Shown here in pieces: positions 44,659 through 52,844 of a DNA stretch of 64,000 nucleotides. Position 1 is the stretch's first letter; each line of letters begins with the position of its first letter. Under the pieces are notes generated by a model. That model saw only the letters and a program-made list of their open reading frames with translations, had not been told where the DNA came from and made no database searches. A program made the translations under genes and the position numbers. The DNA is from Flavobacterium sp. CBA20B-1 (GTDB taxonomy: Bacteria; Bacteroidota; Bacteroidia; Flavobacteriales; Flavobacteriaceae). The stretch is taken from positions 2,108,001 through 2,172,000 of the forward strand of contig NZ_CP092370.1 of NCBI RefSeq assembly GCF_028473145.1. Reading direction: 5' to 3'.

Positions 44659-45350
44659 TGAAGCTATCAACAGAACAAATTCAGCAAATAGAGGAAAAAC
44701 TTTATGTTGATTATGATTTTTACTATGACGATGTCAAGCACGAAGTAATAGATCATATAGCTTCGGAAATTGAAGAAAAGATGAAAACCGATTCTTTTGA
44801 AGCATCGTTTGATAGAGTTTTTGAAAACTGGCACAACCGCTTGCGAGAGGTTGAATGGAGCGGAATGCATTTGTATGGAAAAATTAAAATGCCCTTGTTT
44901 TATAAAGAACAATTAATGGCAACTTTTAAAAATGATTTAATTATCTTGATTTTTATTTCTCTTTTAGCTCCGGTATTAATTTATCTTTTTAAAGATTCAA
45001 TGGAAATAGAAACGATTAATTCTATTGTTTTTATTTATAAAATAATTGTCTTTGCAATTGCAATTCTATTGAACCAATATGTTTTAAAAAAATACAAAGA
45101 AGGAAATTATACAACTGTTTACGGACAAATTGCGGCTTTTGCAAATAAGAAAACTTTAGCAGCAATGTGCTTAATGGCAATTTCAATGATTTTTATGCAG
45201 CAAGGAATAAAATATATTGACAATATCGAATTGTGGTTGGGTGTTTTGGTATTTTTTAATGCATTTTACTTTATGTTTATTATAAAATACTGCAACTATT
45301 TTCGCCATTTAAAAATGATTAAAAATATCAAAAAATGGAAAAACGTTTAA
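44658..45350 (+). CDS. PadR-associated membrane protein 1
   Basis: A 230-residue protein. A helical N-terminal domain (about 1-75, with DDVKHEVIDHIASEIEEKM) resembles HAAS-like domains found next to PadR regulators, followed by four membrane segments. It is translationally coupled to padR and overlaps its paralogue by 16 bp. Function unknown; PadR control of a membrane stress or efflux-like function is inferred from context. Confidence 0.7.
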   Translation: MKLSTEQIQQIEEKLYVDYDFYYDDVKHEVIDHIASEIEEKMKTDSFEASFDRVFENWHNRLREVEWSGMHLYGKIKMPLFYKEQLMATFKNDLIILIFISLLAPVLIYLFKDSMEIETINSIVFIYKIIVFAIAILLNQYVLKKYKEGNYTTVYGQIAAFANKKTLAAMCLMAISMIFMQQGIKYIDNIELWLGVLVFFNAFYFMFIIKYCNYFRHLKMIKNIKKWKNV

Positions 45351-46018
45351 ACAATCAGCAAATAGAACAATTATTCACTTTTACTAAAAAACACTTTGTA
45401 GAGCATTACGATGTACAGGTAGAATTAGTTGATCATTTAGCAAATGCAATTGAAGATCAATGGAAAGAAAACCCAAACATTTTGTTTGAAGACGCTTTGC
45501 AAACCGAGTTTAAAAAATTTAGCATTTTTGGCTTTACAAGTTTGGTTGAACAGAAACAGGCTGCGTTGCAAAATCATTACTCGCGATTAATTAAAAAGGA
45601 ACTAATTGCTTTTTTCTCCGTTCCTAAAATTATCTTTTCAGCAGCATTGTTTTATATTCTTTTTCAAATTTTTTCAAATCCAAATGAATGGATGGTGGCA
45701 AACGATTATGTTATTTTAATAGGTATTGTTGCAATAACAGTTGCGGTTTTTGTTTATCAGAGAGTAAGTTTTAAAACACCCAAAAAATGGCTAATTCAAA
45801 ATACGGCTAATTATTTATACACTTTACCTATATCGTTATTAATTTATTTTAGGTTTGGTTTTACAACATCAACACTAACCCCTTCGTTGTTTAAAGTTTT
45901 ATTTAGTACAACAATTTCAACGCTTTATATTTTATTTTTAATAGTGCTTTATTCTAAAATTATTCCGATGGTGAAAAACGAAATTATACAAACCGAAAAA
46001 AGATTTCAATTTGCGTAA
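45335..46018 (+). CDS. PadR-associated membrane protein 2
   Basis: A 227-residue paralogue of the preceding protein with the same plan: N-terminal helical domain (YDVQVELVDHLANAIEDQW, matching VKHEVIDHIASEIEE) and four membrane helices. The pair overlap by 16 bp, as in protein complexes made in equal amounts. Confidence 0.7.
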   Translation: MEKRLNNQQIEQLFTFTKKHFVEHYDVQVELVDHLANAIEDQWKENPNILFEDALQTEFKKFSIFGFTSLVEQKQAALQNHYSRLIKKELIAFFSVPKIIFSAALFYILFQIFSNPNEWMVANDYVILIGIVAITVAVFVYQRVSFKTPKKWLIQNTANYLYTLPISLLIYFRFGFTTSTLTPSLFKVLFSTTISTLYILFLIVLYSKIIPMVKNEIIQTEKRFQFA

Positions 46019-46037
46019 ATTTGTAAAAATGTAAAGT

Positions 46038-46373
46038 ATGAATCTTTTTACCTATTACAGAATAGCGTTTGTGTTGAGTTTTATCATCTTAATGGCGGGG
46101 TCGGTATTTAAAGTAACCCACATGGAGCTTGGCTTTTTAAACGGAAACAATTTAATTACCGCTGGTTTACTTTCATCTGTTTTTTATATTGCGTTGGCGT
46201 ATTTTATGATTTTTAAATCCCAAAAAATGCCTGCTGGCGAAAAATTAATCTGGGTAATTTGCTTCGCTTTAGGGTTTATTGTAAACGTTGGTTTTATATC
46301 GTTTGCAACTGCTTTGGTATTCTTTTTTGTTGGTCCCAAACGTTTGTTTTTCAGCAATAAAGGCAATATCTAG
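46038..46373 (+). CDS. Small four-helix membrane protein
   Basis: A 111-residue protein with about four membrane helices. GSVFKVTHMELGFLNGNNLITAGLLSS recalls the helix-loop pattern of the GldL N-terminus and other small Bacteroidota membrane proteins, but it lacks the rest of GldL. Probably the last gene of the padR unit, 19 bp after the previous stop. Confidence 0.65.
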   Translation: MNLFTYYRIAFVLSFIILMAGSVFKVTHMELGFLNGNNLITAGLLSSVFYIALAYFMIFKSQKMPAGEKLIWVICFALGFIVNVGFISFATALVFFFVGPKRLFFSNKGNI

Positions 46374-46381
46374 GATAACAG

Positions 46382-46864
46382 TTAATCAACAGGTGTTCCA
46401 ATAGCATTCACCGATTGATGCAGGTACAAATCTTGTTCAAAATCTTTTTTTACAACAACAGCACTCTTAGGAATGCTATCGTGCCAACCATTTTCGCCCA
46501 AAAAACTAAATGCTTCAAAAGGAATAAGTCTGCAAAAACTTCTTTTTAAAAAAACACTGTTTGCGGGTTGTTCTCCTTCTACGGTAACTACTTTGGTTCC
46601 TGTAATATATTTTCCTATGGATCTGCCTTTGGTTAATGTTTCAATACAAGCATAATAAAACAGAAAAATAATTATACCAAACAGCCTACTTATTAGTTCA
46701 TTGTCCAAAAAGGAGATGTCAAAATTAAATAATACTGACAATATCCCAATGAGGGCGCCTACAATAAAACTTACAATAATTACTGCAATAAAATCAATTA
46801 AATAATTGGCAAATCGCAACCCTTTGCTTGCCTTGTTTTTCTGAACGATATCTGTTAAATCCAT
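46382..46864 (-). CDS. RDD-family membrane protein
   Basis: A 160-residue protein. RFANYLIDFIAVIIVSFIVGALIG and YACIETLTKGRSIGKYITGTKVV are RDD-family motifs around three membrane segments. The Arg and Asp pair in the first helix gives the family its name. Function in the group is unknown. Confidence 0.88.
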   Translation of the reverse strand: MDLTDIVQKNKASKGLRFANYLIDFIAVIIVSFIVGALIGILSVLFNFDISFLDNELISRLFGIIIFLFYYACIETLTKGRSIGKYITGTKVVTVEGEQPANSVFLKRSFCRLIPFEAFSFLGENGWHDSIPKSAVVVKKDFEQDLYLHQSVNAIGTPVD

Positions 46865-46890
46865 AAAAATGTTTTTTTTTTCAAAAATAA

Positions 46891-46920
46891 AAAAAGCACT
46901 TGAATAAACAAGAGCTTTAA
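46891..46920 (-). terminator. Terminator of pheS
   Basis: AAAGCACTTG (46893-46902) pairs with CAAGAGCTTT (46909-46918), with one mismatch; a T-run follows on the minus strand. Confidence 0.8.
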
Positions 46921-46938
46921 TATAATTATGTAAGTATT

Positions 46939-47958
46939 TTAGAAATTCGATTTAAACTGTTCTAAAAAGCGCACATCGTTTTCAAAATACATACGGATAT
47001 CGCCAATTTGATACAAAAGCATAGCCATACGCTCTAATCCCATACCAAAAGCAAAACCAGAATATTCGTCAGGGTTAATGTTGGATGCCTTTAAAACGTT
47101 AGGATCAACCATTCCGCAACCCATAATTTCCAACCAACCTGTTCCTTTGGTAATGCGGTAATCGGTTTCGGTTTTCAAGCCCCAATAAACATCTACTTCG
47201 GCGCTTGGTTCTGTAAATGGAAAATACGAAGGGCGCAAACGAATTTTCGATTTGCCAAACATTTCTTTTGTGAAATATAATAAAGTCTGCTTTAAATCGG
47301 CAAACGATACATCTTTATCAATATACAAACCTTCTACCTGATGAAAAATACAGTGCGAACGCGACGAAATGGCTTCGTTACGAAAAACGCGCCCAGGCGA
47401 AATGGTTCTAATAGGCGGTTGGTTGTTTTCCATATAGCGCACTTGAACCGATGAAGTGTGCGTGCGCAACAAATAATCAGGATTCATTTGCACGAAAAAG
47501 GTATCTTGCATGTCGCGGGCAGGGTGGTGTTCAGGAAAATTCAAGGCTTCAAAGTTGTGCCAATCGTCTTCTATTTCTGGACCTTCGGAAACGTTAAAAC
47601 CAATGTTCGAAAACACATCAATCACCTGATTTTTTACTAACGATATAGGGTGGCGCGCACCAATTTGCACGGGTGTTCCCGGACGAGTTAAATCGCCATA
47701 AATCCCAATTGCATCTTCTTTTGATTCCAATGCATCTTGTATGGTTTTAATTTTGTTTTCTACGGCATTTTTTAAGGTGTTTATTGCCTGCCCAAATGCT
47801 TTCTTTTGCTCGTTTGGAACATTTTTAAACTCGGCAAAAATCTCATTAATCAAGCCTTTTTTAGAAATAAACTTAATTCTAAAAGCTTCTAAAGCATCTT
47901 TATCAGTAGTGGTAAAAGCTTCTGCTTCGCCAATCAGTTCTTTAATTTTATCTATCAT
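46939..47958 (-). CDS. pheS: Phenylalanine-tRNA ligase alpha subunit
   Basis: A 339-residue class II synthetase subunit that charges tRNA-Phe together with PheT. The N-terminal coiled coil (1-100) is followed by the catalytic core with HPISLVKNQVIDVFSNIGF, GPEIEDDWHNFEALNFPEHHPARDMQDTFF, RTHTSSVQVRYM and GFAFGMGLERMAMLLYQIGDIR. All parts are full length. pheT is not adjacent. A TAAATTTG box (47984-47991) lies 26 bp upstream. Confidence 0.97.
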   Translation of the reverse strand: MIDKIKELIGEAEAFTTTDKDALEAFRIKFISKKGLINEIFAEFKNVPNEQKKAFGQAINTLKNAVENKIKTIQDALESKEDAIGIYGDLTRPGTPVQIGARHPISLVKNQVIDVFSNIGFNVSEGPEIEDDWHNFEALNFPEHHPARDMQDTFFVQMNPDYLLRTHTSSVQVRYMENNQPPIRTISPGRVFRNEAISSRSHCIFHQVEGLYIDKDVSFADLKQTLLYFTKEMFGKSKIRLRPSYFPFTEPSAEVDVYWGLKTETDYRITKGTGWLEIMGCGMVDPNVLKASNINPDEYSGFAFGMGLERMAMLLYQIGDIRMYFENDVRFLEQFKSNF

Positions 47959-47983
47959 TGTTTTATAAAACAGGTAATTGTTG

Positions 47984-47991
47984 CAAATTTA
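47984..47991 (-). promoter_or_regulatory. -7 box TAAATTTG for pheS
   Basis: A perfect minus-strand TAnnTTTG box 26 bp before the pheS start. Confidence 0.6.
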
Positions 47992-48030
47992 CGCTTTTTG
48001 GGCGATGCTGAAAATTAGAAAGGTTAAAAA

Positions 48031-48387
48031 TTAGTCAATATAGCCATTCTCTAAAAAATACTGCACAATGGCATCTTTCATTAATATAGTTTGTTCGCCT
48101 GCTTTTAGGTGGGGCAACTGATCTTTTACGGTATAGTGTGGCCAACCGTCTGCATCGTAGTGCGAAAATTCATAGTAGCCAAAAGGTTCCAGCAAACGGC
48201 AAATGGCTATGTGCATAATGTTTACTTTCTCGTCTTTCTTAAATTTTTTATTGAACTTACCAAGTTCTTGTATGCCAATTAAATAGGTGATTCCATCAAC
48301 GTCTAAAGCATCGCCGTCTGCAAATTGTTTGGATAGTTTTTCTACCAAAACGCTCCATCGCTCTTTTAGTTGTTCGTCTCGTGTCAT
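48031..48387 (-). CDS. Conserved hypothetical protein
   Basis: A 118-residue soluble protein with no signal or membrane helix. GITYLIGIQELGKFNKKFKKDEKVNIMHIAICRLL and FGYYEFSHYDADGWPHY are distinctive and I recall close relatives throughout Flavobacteriia, always unnamed. It diverges from cvpA. Confidence 0.7.
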   Translation of the reverse strand: MTRDEQLKERWSVLVEKLSKQFADGDALDVDGITYLIGIQELGKFNKKFKKDEKVNIMHIAICRLLEPFGYYEFSHYDADGWPHYTVKDQLPHLKAGEQTILMKDAIVQYFLENGYID

Positions 48388-48405
48388 AAATTTTTTATTG
48401 AGCTA

Positions 48406-48413
48406 CAAAGATA
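48406..48413 (-). promoter_or_regulatory. -7 box TATCTTTG for the 48387 gene
   Basis: A perfect minus-strand TAnnTTTG box 18 bp before the start codon. Confidence 0.62.
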
Positions 48414-48435
48414 TTTCTTAATACCGAAACTGCTT

Positions 48436-48443
48436 TATATTTG
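48436..48443 (+). promoter_or_regulatory. -7 box TATATTTG for cvpA
   Basis: A perfect TAnnTTTG box 17 bp before the cvpA start; it lies 22 bp from the divergent minus-strand box. Confidence 0.62.
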
Positions 48444-48460
48444 TATTTTATTTTATAGTT

Positions 48461-49006
48461 ATGATTGTTGTAGATTTAATAATTGCCGTTTTATTGGGCT
48501 ATGCTTTGTTTAAAGGCGTGAAAAACGGTTTAGTGGTTTCGGTAGTTTCGTTTGTGGCACTAATCGCCGGAATTTATCTTTCGTTGCGTTTTTCGTTTTA
48601 TGTTCGTGGTTTTTTAACAATACACACACAATGGAACCCTGAAACGTTAACAGTGGTGGCTTTTATGCTCACTTTTGTTATTGTGTTGGTATCGCTTTTT
48701 TTCTTGGGAAGAGCATTAACCAAGATAGCTGAAAGTTTGGCATTGGGTTTTGTGAATAAGTTGTTCGGTGCTGTTTTTGAAGGATTGAAAATGCTGTTGA
48801 TTATATCGGTTTTTTTGAATGTATTCCAAAAGATCAATTATAACAACCTTATTGTGCCAGAAGAAAAATTAGATACATCGGTTTTTTACAAACCTATCGA
48901 AAAAGTGGCGCAATACATTTTTCCTTTAATGGAACAGTGGTATCAATTGGCGTTAACCGAAACAATGGATCAAATAAAGAATATCGACATACAACAAAAA
49001 AACTAA
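48461..49006 (+). CDS. CvpA-family membrane protein
   Basis: A 181-residue inner-membrane protein with four helices. The start VVDLIIAVLLGYALFKGVKNGLVVSVVSFVALIAGIYLSLRF is the CvpA signature (D-x-I, then G-x-x-x-G). CvpA proteins are linked to colicin V production and envelope stress. The acetyltransferase gene follows with no gap. Confidence 0.88.
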   Translation: MIVVDLIIAVLLGYALFKGVKNGLVVSVVSFVALIAGIYLSLRFSFYVRGFLTIHTQWNPETLTVVAFMLTFVIVLVSLFFLGRALTKIAESLALGFVNKLFGAVFEGLKMLLIISVFLNVFQKINYNNLIVPEEKLDTSVFYKPIEKVAQYIFPLMEQWYQLALTETMDQIKNIDIQQKN

Positions 49007-49510
49007 ATGAGCTCATTATCCTACCGAAATGCAAACATAGAAGATCTTTCTGAAATTGTTGCCATATACAATTCTACCATCGCTTCACGAATGGTTACTG
49101 CCGATACAGAAATGGTTTCTGTGGAGAGCAAACAAAAATGGTTTTACGAACACAATGCTTCCACACGGCCCTTGTGGATGGTGGAAAACAACCGCAACGA
49201 ATTAGTGGGGTGGGTGAGTTTTCAATCGTTTTATGGTCGGCCGGCATACAACGCCACTGCCGAAATAAGTATTTATTTGCAGGAAGCACAACGAAAAAAG
49301 GGGTATGGCAAGCAAATTTTACAACATTGTATGGAAACGGCTCCCGAGTTGGGCATAAAAACCTTATTGGGATTTATTTTTGCGCACAATCACCCCAGTT
49401 TAAAACTTTTCAAAGATTTAGGATTTAACGATTGGGCAACTTTGCCAAATATTGCAATGCTTGATGGGCAAGAGTTTGGGTTGAAAATTCTAGGAAAACG
49501 CATCGCTTAA
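49007..49510 (+). CDS. PAT-type GNAT acetyltransferase
   Basis: A 167-residue acetyltransferase. The start YRNANIEDLSEIVAIYNSTI and SFYGRPAYNATAEISIYLQEAQRKKGYGKQIL resemble phosphinothricin/methionine-sulfoximine acetyltransferases, with the acetyl-CoA loop QRKKGYGK. The final strand block NHPSLKLFKDLGF is also typical. The true substrate is unknown. It starts one base after the cvpA stop. Confidence 0.88.
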   Translation: MSSLSYRNANIEDLSEIVAIYNSTIASRMVTADTEMVSVESKQKWFYEHNASTRPLWMVENNRNELVGWVSFQSFYGRPAYNATAEISIYLQEAQRKKGYGKQILQHCMETAPELGIKTLLGFIFAHNHPSLKLFKDLGFNDWATLPNIAMLDGQEFGLKILGKRIA

Positions 49511-49557
49511 GCCCTTCATCTGTTCGTTTTTCCGAAACTTATGTGATTTTATTGTAA

Positions 49558-49579
49558 ATATAGCATAAAAATGCTATAT
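49558..49579. promoter_or_regulatory. Inverted repeat TAGCAT-N4-ATGCTA before the AraC gene
   Basis: Nine-base arms around AAAA, directly upstream of a TTG (49584-49586)/TACATTTC (49607-49614) promoter. The same core with the same 4-nt spacer occurs at 51296-51311, so it is a candidate operator of the regulator. Confidence 0.65.
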
Positions 49580-49670
49580 GTTATTGGTAGTAAAGTAGAA
49601 AATCAGTACATTTCAACAGAAAATTTTAGTGATTTTAAAGTGTTGTTTCAACAGACCCAATAAAAGTATT

Positions 49671-50546
49671 ATGTATAAAATTACAGATGAACTCAATGAA
49701 AACGGTTTCAGCGTAAATTCGGTAGATGTTTTAATTAAAAGGAATAATGGCAGTCGTGCCTTTAATACCTTAGATTATTTTGTAATCTTAATTGCTGTTA
49801 GCGAAGCTATATTTACCATACAAGGAATTGATTACAAGGTGAAAAAGGGTAGCCTTACTTTTTTAGGTCCGGCAAAAGATATTGTGTTTTGTCCCAATTG
49901 TAATGCAGAAGGGAATGTATATGCCTTAACATTTTCTTCTTCTTTTTTCGAACGATCTGCAAAAGACACCATGTTGCTGCATTCTGATTTGTTTTTTAAT
50001 ACCGCTTTGCCTTTTATTACCACGCAAGCTTCTATCCCTATTGATGAAGTTTTGAAATTGATTATAAACCGTTTGGCGCTCTATAAAACCAAACAGAACA
50101 ATGGCTTGTATATTTCTGTTGCACACAATTGCGTAGAAGCGCTGCTGCTAGACGGGTTGTTTTATGTAGATGAAAAAGTATGCGAAATCAACGATACGCG
50201 TAAGTTCACTTTTCTAGACATCGTAAACCGTTTTCGGGTGTTGTTGCAACGAAATTATCAAACAGAAAAGCAGGTGAGTTTTTATGCCGATTTGCTGCAT
50301 ATCACGCCGCGCCGATTAAGCGAAATGACAGAATCTGTTTTAGGGAAAAGTGCCAAACAAGTGATTATTGATAAAATAGTGGGTCAAGGCATTCGAATGT
50401 TAAAACACTCCAACTATACCGTTTCAGAAATAGCTTACCAGTTAGGGTTTAATGACGAAGCAAACTTTAGTACATTCATAAAAAAATACACCCACAAAAA
50501 TCCGCGCATGATTCGGGAGGAAGTAAACACTGTGTTACGAACCTAA
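49671..50546 (+). CDS. AraC-family regulator of the fimbria-like locus
   Basis: A 291-residue protein. A cupin-like N-terminal sensor region (DYKVKKGSLTFLGPAKDIVFCPN) precedes an AraC DNA-binding domain at about 185-285, with two helix-turn-helix units: VSFYADLLHITPRRLSEM and YTVSEIAYQLGFNDEANFSTFIKKYTHKNPRMIRE, which includes the signature G-F-x-x-x-x-x-F-x-x-x-F-K-K. It sits just upstream of the pilin-like genes and is their likely activator. ATG 49671 is preferred to a start at 49629, since the latter reads through a promoter-like stretch. Confidence 0.9.
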   Translation: MYKITDELNENGFSVNSVDVLIKRNNGSRAFNTLDYFVILIAVSEAIFTIQGIDYKVKKGSLTFLGPAKDIVFCPNCNAEGNVYALTFSSSFFERSAKDTMLLHSDLFFNTALPFITTQASIPIDEVLKLIINRLALYKTKQNNGLYISVAHNCVEALLLDGLFYVDEKVCEINDTRKFTFLDIVNRFRVLLQRNYQTEKQVSFYADLLHITPRRLSEMTESVLGKSAKQVIIDKIVGQGIRMLKHSNYTVSEIAYQLGFNDEANFSTFIKKYTHKNPRMIREEVNTVLRT

Positions 50547-50674
50547 AGAGTATCAATATGTAAGGTTTTTTAATGATTATTTTTTTGTAAATAAATGATA
50601 ATTGTCTGTTTTTGATCAGAATTATTTCGTTATATTTAACATATTAATTGTTAAACCGATCAATTATCGGACGT

Positions 50675-51193
50675 ATGTTTATAAAAAACGGAATAGCGGT
50701 CATTGCACTACATTTTTTTAGTTTTGCGGTTCAGGCACAAAGTAGTGTAACGCTGAACGTGAACTTATATCCGATACAAACATTAGTTGTTAACGCAGAA
50801 CAAAAAAGTGTAGATTTATCATACTACACCCGCGAAGACTACAAAAACGGTGTGGTTTCTGAACAAAAAGACCATTTAACCATATACAGCACAGGTGGCT
50901 TTCAGGTAAAAGTAAATGCAATTGCTGCATCTGCAACCGATAAAACTTTTGAAAACATCGCTGTTTTGCCCACATCAGGTTCTCAACCTTTAAGCAGCTC
51001 GCATGTGGTGTACACTCAAAAAAACATTTCCGAAACAGCACAGCCCATTATATCTGCAACCAAAGGAGCCATCAATAAAAATGTAAACATTAGCTATAAA
51101 GGTGCTGCCAATGACACTTTTGCTGATTTTGCGAACAGTAACTCGATTACCAACAAAAGCTACACAATTGTTTACACGATTATTTCCCAATAA
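50675..51193 (+). CDS. Pilin-like secreted protein 1
   Basis: A 172-residue protein with a signal peptide (ends VQAQ). The mature part starts SSVTLNVNLYPIQTLVVN, then DLSYYTREDYKNGV and TIYSTGGFQVKV, and ends YTIVYTI. This pattern recurs in the next gene and in the C-terminal half of the tip-like protein. It is a small beta-rich domain with no Cys, as expected of a fibre subunit. I do not know a named family for it. ATG 50675 is chosen over the TTG at 50648; a small inverted repeat (50656-50670) lies in between. Confidence 0.72.
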   Translation: MFIKNGIAVIALHFFSFAVQAQSSVTLNVNLYPIQTLVVNAEQKSVDLSYYTREDYKNGVVSEQKDHLTIYSTGGFQVKVNAIAASATDKTFENIAVLPTSGSQPLSSSHVVYTQKNISETAQPIISATKGAINKNVNISYKGAANDTFADFANSNSITNKSYTIVYTIISQ

Positions 51194-51295
51194 ACTACTG
51201 TTTATCAGTCAGCTGTGTATCATTTTTTTCTTCAAAATTTATGTAGGGAATTCAAACAAGTAAAAAACTACAAGTTTTATGCATATTTTAATAAG

Positions 51296-51311
51296 TAGCA
51301 TAAACATGCTA
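51296..51311. promoter_or_regulatory. Inverted repeat TAGCAT-N4-ATGCTA before pilin 2
   Basis: Six-base perfect arms around AAAC, ending 5 bp before the -7 box at 51317, so the site covers the place of the -33 element. This is where an activator would replace a missing -33. Confidence 0.65.
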
Positions 51312-51316
51312 TGCGG

Positions 51317-51324
51317 TACTTTTG
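51317..51324 (+). promoter_or_regulatory. -7 box TACTTTTG for pilin 2
   Basis: A perfect TAnnTTTG box with no TTTG at -33. The transcript would have an approximately 75-nt leader before the ATG at 51406. Confidence 0.68.
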
Positions 51325-51405
51325 TATCCGAATTTAGAAGTAAGTATTTATAACTATCAAATATAATAAAAAGAATTAAGCAACAAAATAAAAAATAAGA
51401 AAAAA

Positions 51406-51969
51406 ATGAAAAAATTAGTAATTACATCTTTAGTAGTTTTATGTGGAATCACAACTCAAGCACAACCTGGATCTGTTGGAAATTCTGACAACGTAACTTT
51501 AAATGTGCGACTAAATCCTATTCAAACATTAGTAGTGAATCCACAACAGAAAACAGTTAATTTAGATTACACAACGAAGCAACACTACAACGATGGGGTA
51601 TCTTCAAGACAAGAAAACCATTTGAATATTTTCAGTACAGGTGGTTTTGAAGTGAAAGTGAAAGCAAGTGGCTCTGAATTAACAAATACCGGAACAGCAG
51701 GTCCTAATGGAAGTATTGCTGCAGCAACAATTAAACTTACTGCTTTAGCGGGTACACAGGATGCGTTGGCAGATGCACAATACAGCCAAAACATTGAATT
51801 GTCTGCTACAGAAGGTGTTATTGCATCATCTACAAAAGGAGCAAGAGATAAAAATATCGACATTGAATACAAATCAGCTGGGAACGATGCATATCTTGAC
51901 AAATATGTGGCAAACCAAACCCCAACAACGTTTACAACTACAGTAACTTATACCATTTACGCTAAATAA
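51406..51969 (+). CDS. Pilin-like secreted protein 2 (likely major subunit)
   Basis: A 187-residue protein with a signal peptide (ends ITTQAQ). The mature part has NVTLNVRLNPIQTLVVN at 29-45, NLDYTTKQHYNDGV at 52-65, NIFSTGGFEVKVKA at 74-87, and a final strand FTTTVTYTIYAK. It is clearly related to pilin-like protein 1. Its own promoter with the operator repeat and a terminator directly after it suggest it is the most expressed gene of the locus. It may polymerise through chaperone-aided strand exchange; that is inference. Confidence 0.75.
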   Translation: MKKLVITSLVVLCGITTQAQPGSVGNSDNVTLNVRLNPIQTLVVNPQQKTVNLDYTTKQHYNDGVSSRQENHLNIFSTGGFEVKVKASGSELTNTGTAGPNGSIAAATIKLTALAGTQDALADAQYSQNIELSATEGVIASSTKGARDKNIDIEYKSAGNDAYLDKYVANQTPTTFTTTVTYTIYAK

Positions 51970-51990
51970 TAGCCTAAACAAATTACATAT

Positions 51991-52024
51991 AAAAGTGCTG
52001 CATGATTTGTAGCACTTTTTTTAA
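51991..52024 (+). terminator. Terminator between pilin 2 and the chaperone
   Basis: AAAAGTGCT (51991-51999) pairs with AGCACTTTT (52011-52019) around an 11-nt loop, with T's after it. It lies inside the locus, so it probably lets only some transcripts reach the chaperone and barrel genes. Confidence 0.85.
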
Positions 52025-52046
52025 ATAATTTTTTTTCGTTTTTTTT

Positions 52047-52844
52047 ATGAAAATAATAGCCTTTCTTTTAGTAACCTTTTGCTGGTGTTTTGGCGTTTTT
52101 GCCCAAACCGGTGTTTCGGTTTCGCCTCCCCGCCTATATTATGAATCAGATGCCGGGCAAAGCAGTCGGCAAAAAGTAGTTGTTACCAATGTAAGTGCCG
52201 CGCATGTAATGGATCTTGCAGTGAGTTTAGGCGATTGGCAATACAATGACTTGGGCGAAAATATGATGTATGCGGCAGATAGTTTGGCAACATCTTGTGC
52301 GGGTTGGGTAAGCATTAGTAAAAAAGATAGTTATTTTTCACTAAAACCTGGCGAGCAAAAAGAAATCGAAGTAAACATTACGGTGCCAAACACTTTTAAA
52401 GACGATATTCCCGTGCATACGGCTATGTTGTATGTAACCCAAATGAATCCTATTGATGATGTGGACAGCCGTGGCGCCAATATAAAAGTAAGTGTTCGTT
52501 CGGGCATTAAATTGTTCCATAGAACCCAAGCAATTAAAAATCGAAAATTAGAAATAGAGAATATTCTGTTCGATAAAAAAAGCAATCAAATAGAATTGTA
52601 CTTTAAAAATACAGGAAACATTTGGGCAGATGGAATTGTGTATCCGGAACTGTTAAACACGCAAACGGGTAAGAAAACAATTATTGATCATATAATCTTT
52701 TACACCATGCCGGCAGACAATCGCAAAATGATTATTGCATTGCCCGAAGCTATTGAAAAAGGAAAATATACAGCGACTATACTTATTGATTACGGCGATG
52801 AAAACACCATAGAAATGGGCGAATTAACTTTTACCAATGAATAG
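52047..52844 (+). CDS. PapD-like periplasmic chaperone
   Basis: A 265-residue protein with a signal peptide (ends GVFAQ). The first mature domain has the order of a fimbrial chaperone: VSVSPPRLYYESDAGQSSR, VVVTNVSAAHVMDLAVSL, then WVSISKKDSYFSLKPGEQKEIEVNITVP and AMLYVTQ. The second domain (LEIENILFDKKSNQIELYFKNTGN) is another Ig-like fold. Such chaperones hold subunits in the periplasm before export. It overlaps the tip-like gene by 8 bp. Related chaperones of non-fimbrial beta proteins are the alternative. Confidence 0.78.
   Translation: MKIIAFLLVTFCWCFGVFAQTGVSVSPPRLYYESDAGQSSRQKVVVTNVSAAHVMDLAVSLGDWQYNDLGENMMYAADSLATSCAGWVSISKKDSYFSLKPGEQKEIEVNITVPNTFKDDIPVHTAMLYVTQMNPIDDVDSRGANIKVSVRSGIKLFHRTQAIKNRKLEIENILFDKKSNQIELYFKNTGNIWADGIVYPELLNTQTGKKTIIDHIIFYTMPADNRKMIIALPEAIEKGKYTATILIDYGDENTIEMGELTFTNE

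Noticed and set aside
46038..46373. gldL gliding motor gene
   Set aside because: It shares only a short helix pattern with GldL, is about half its length, and no gldK, gldM or gldN is adjacent.
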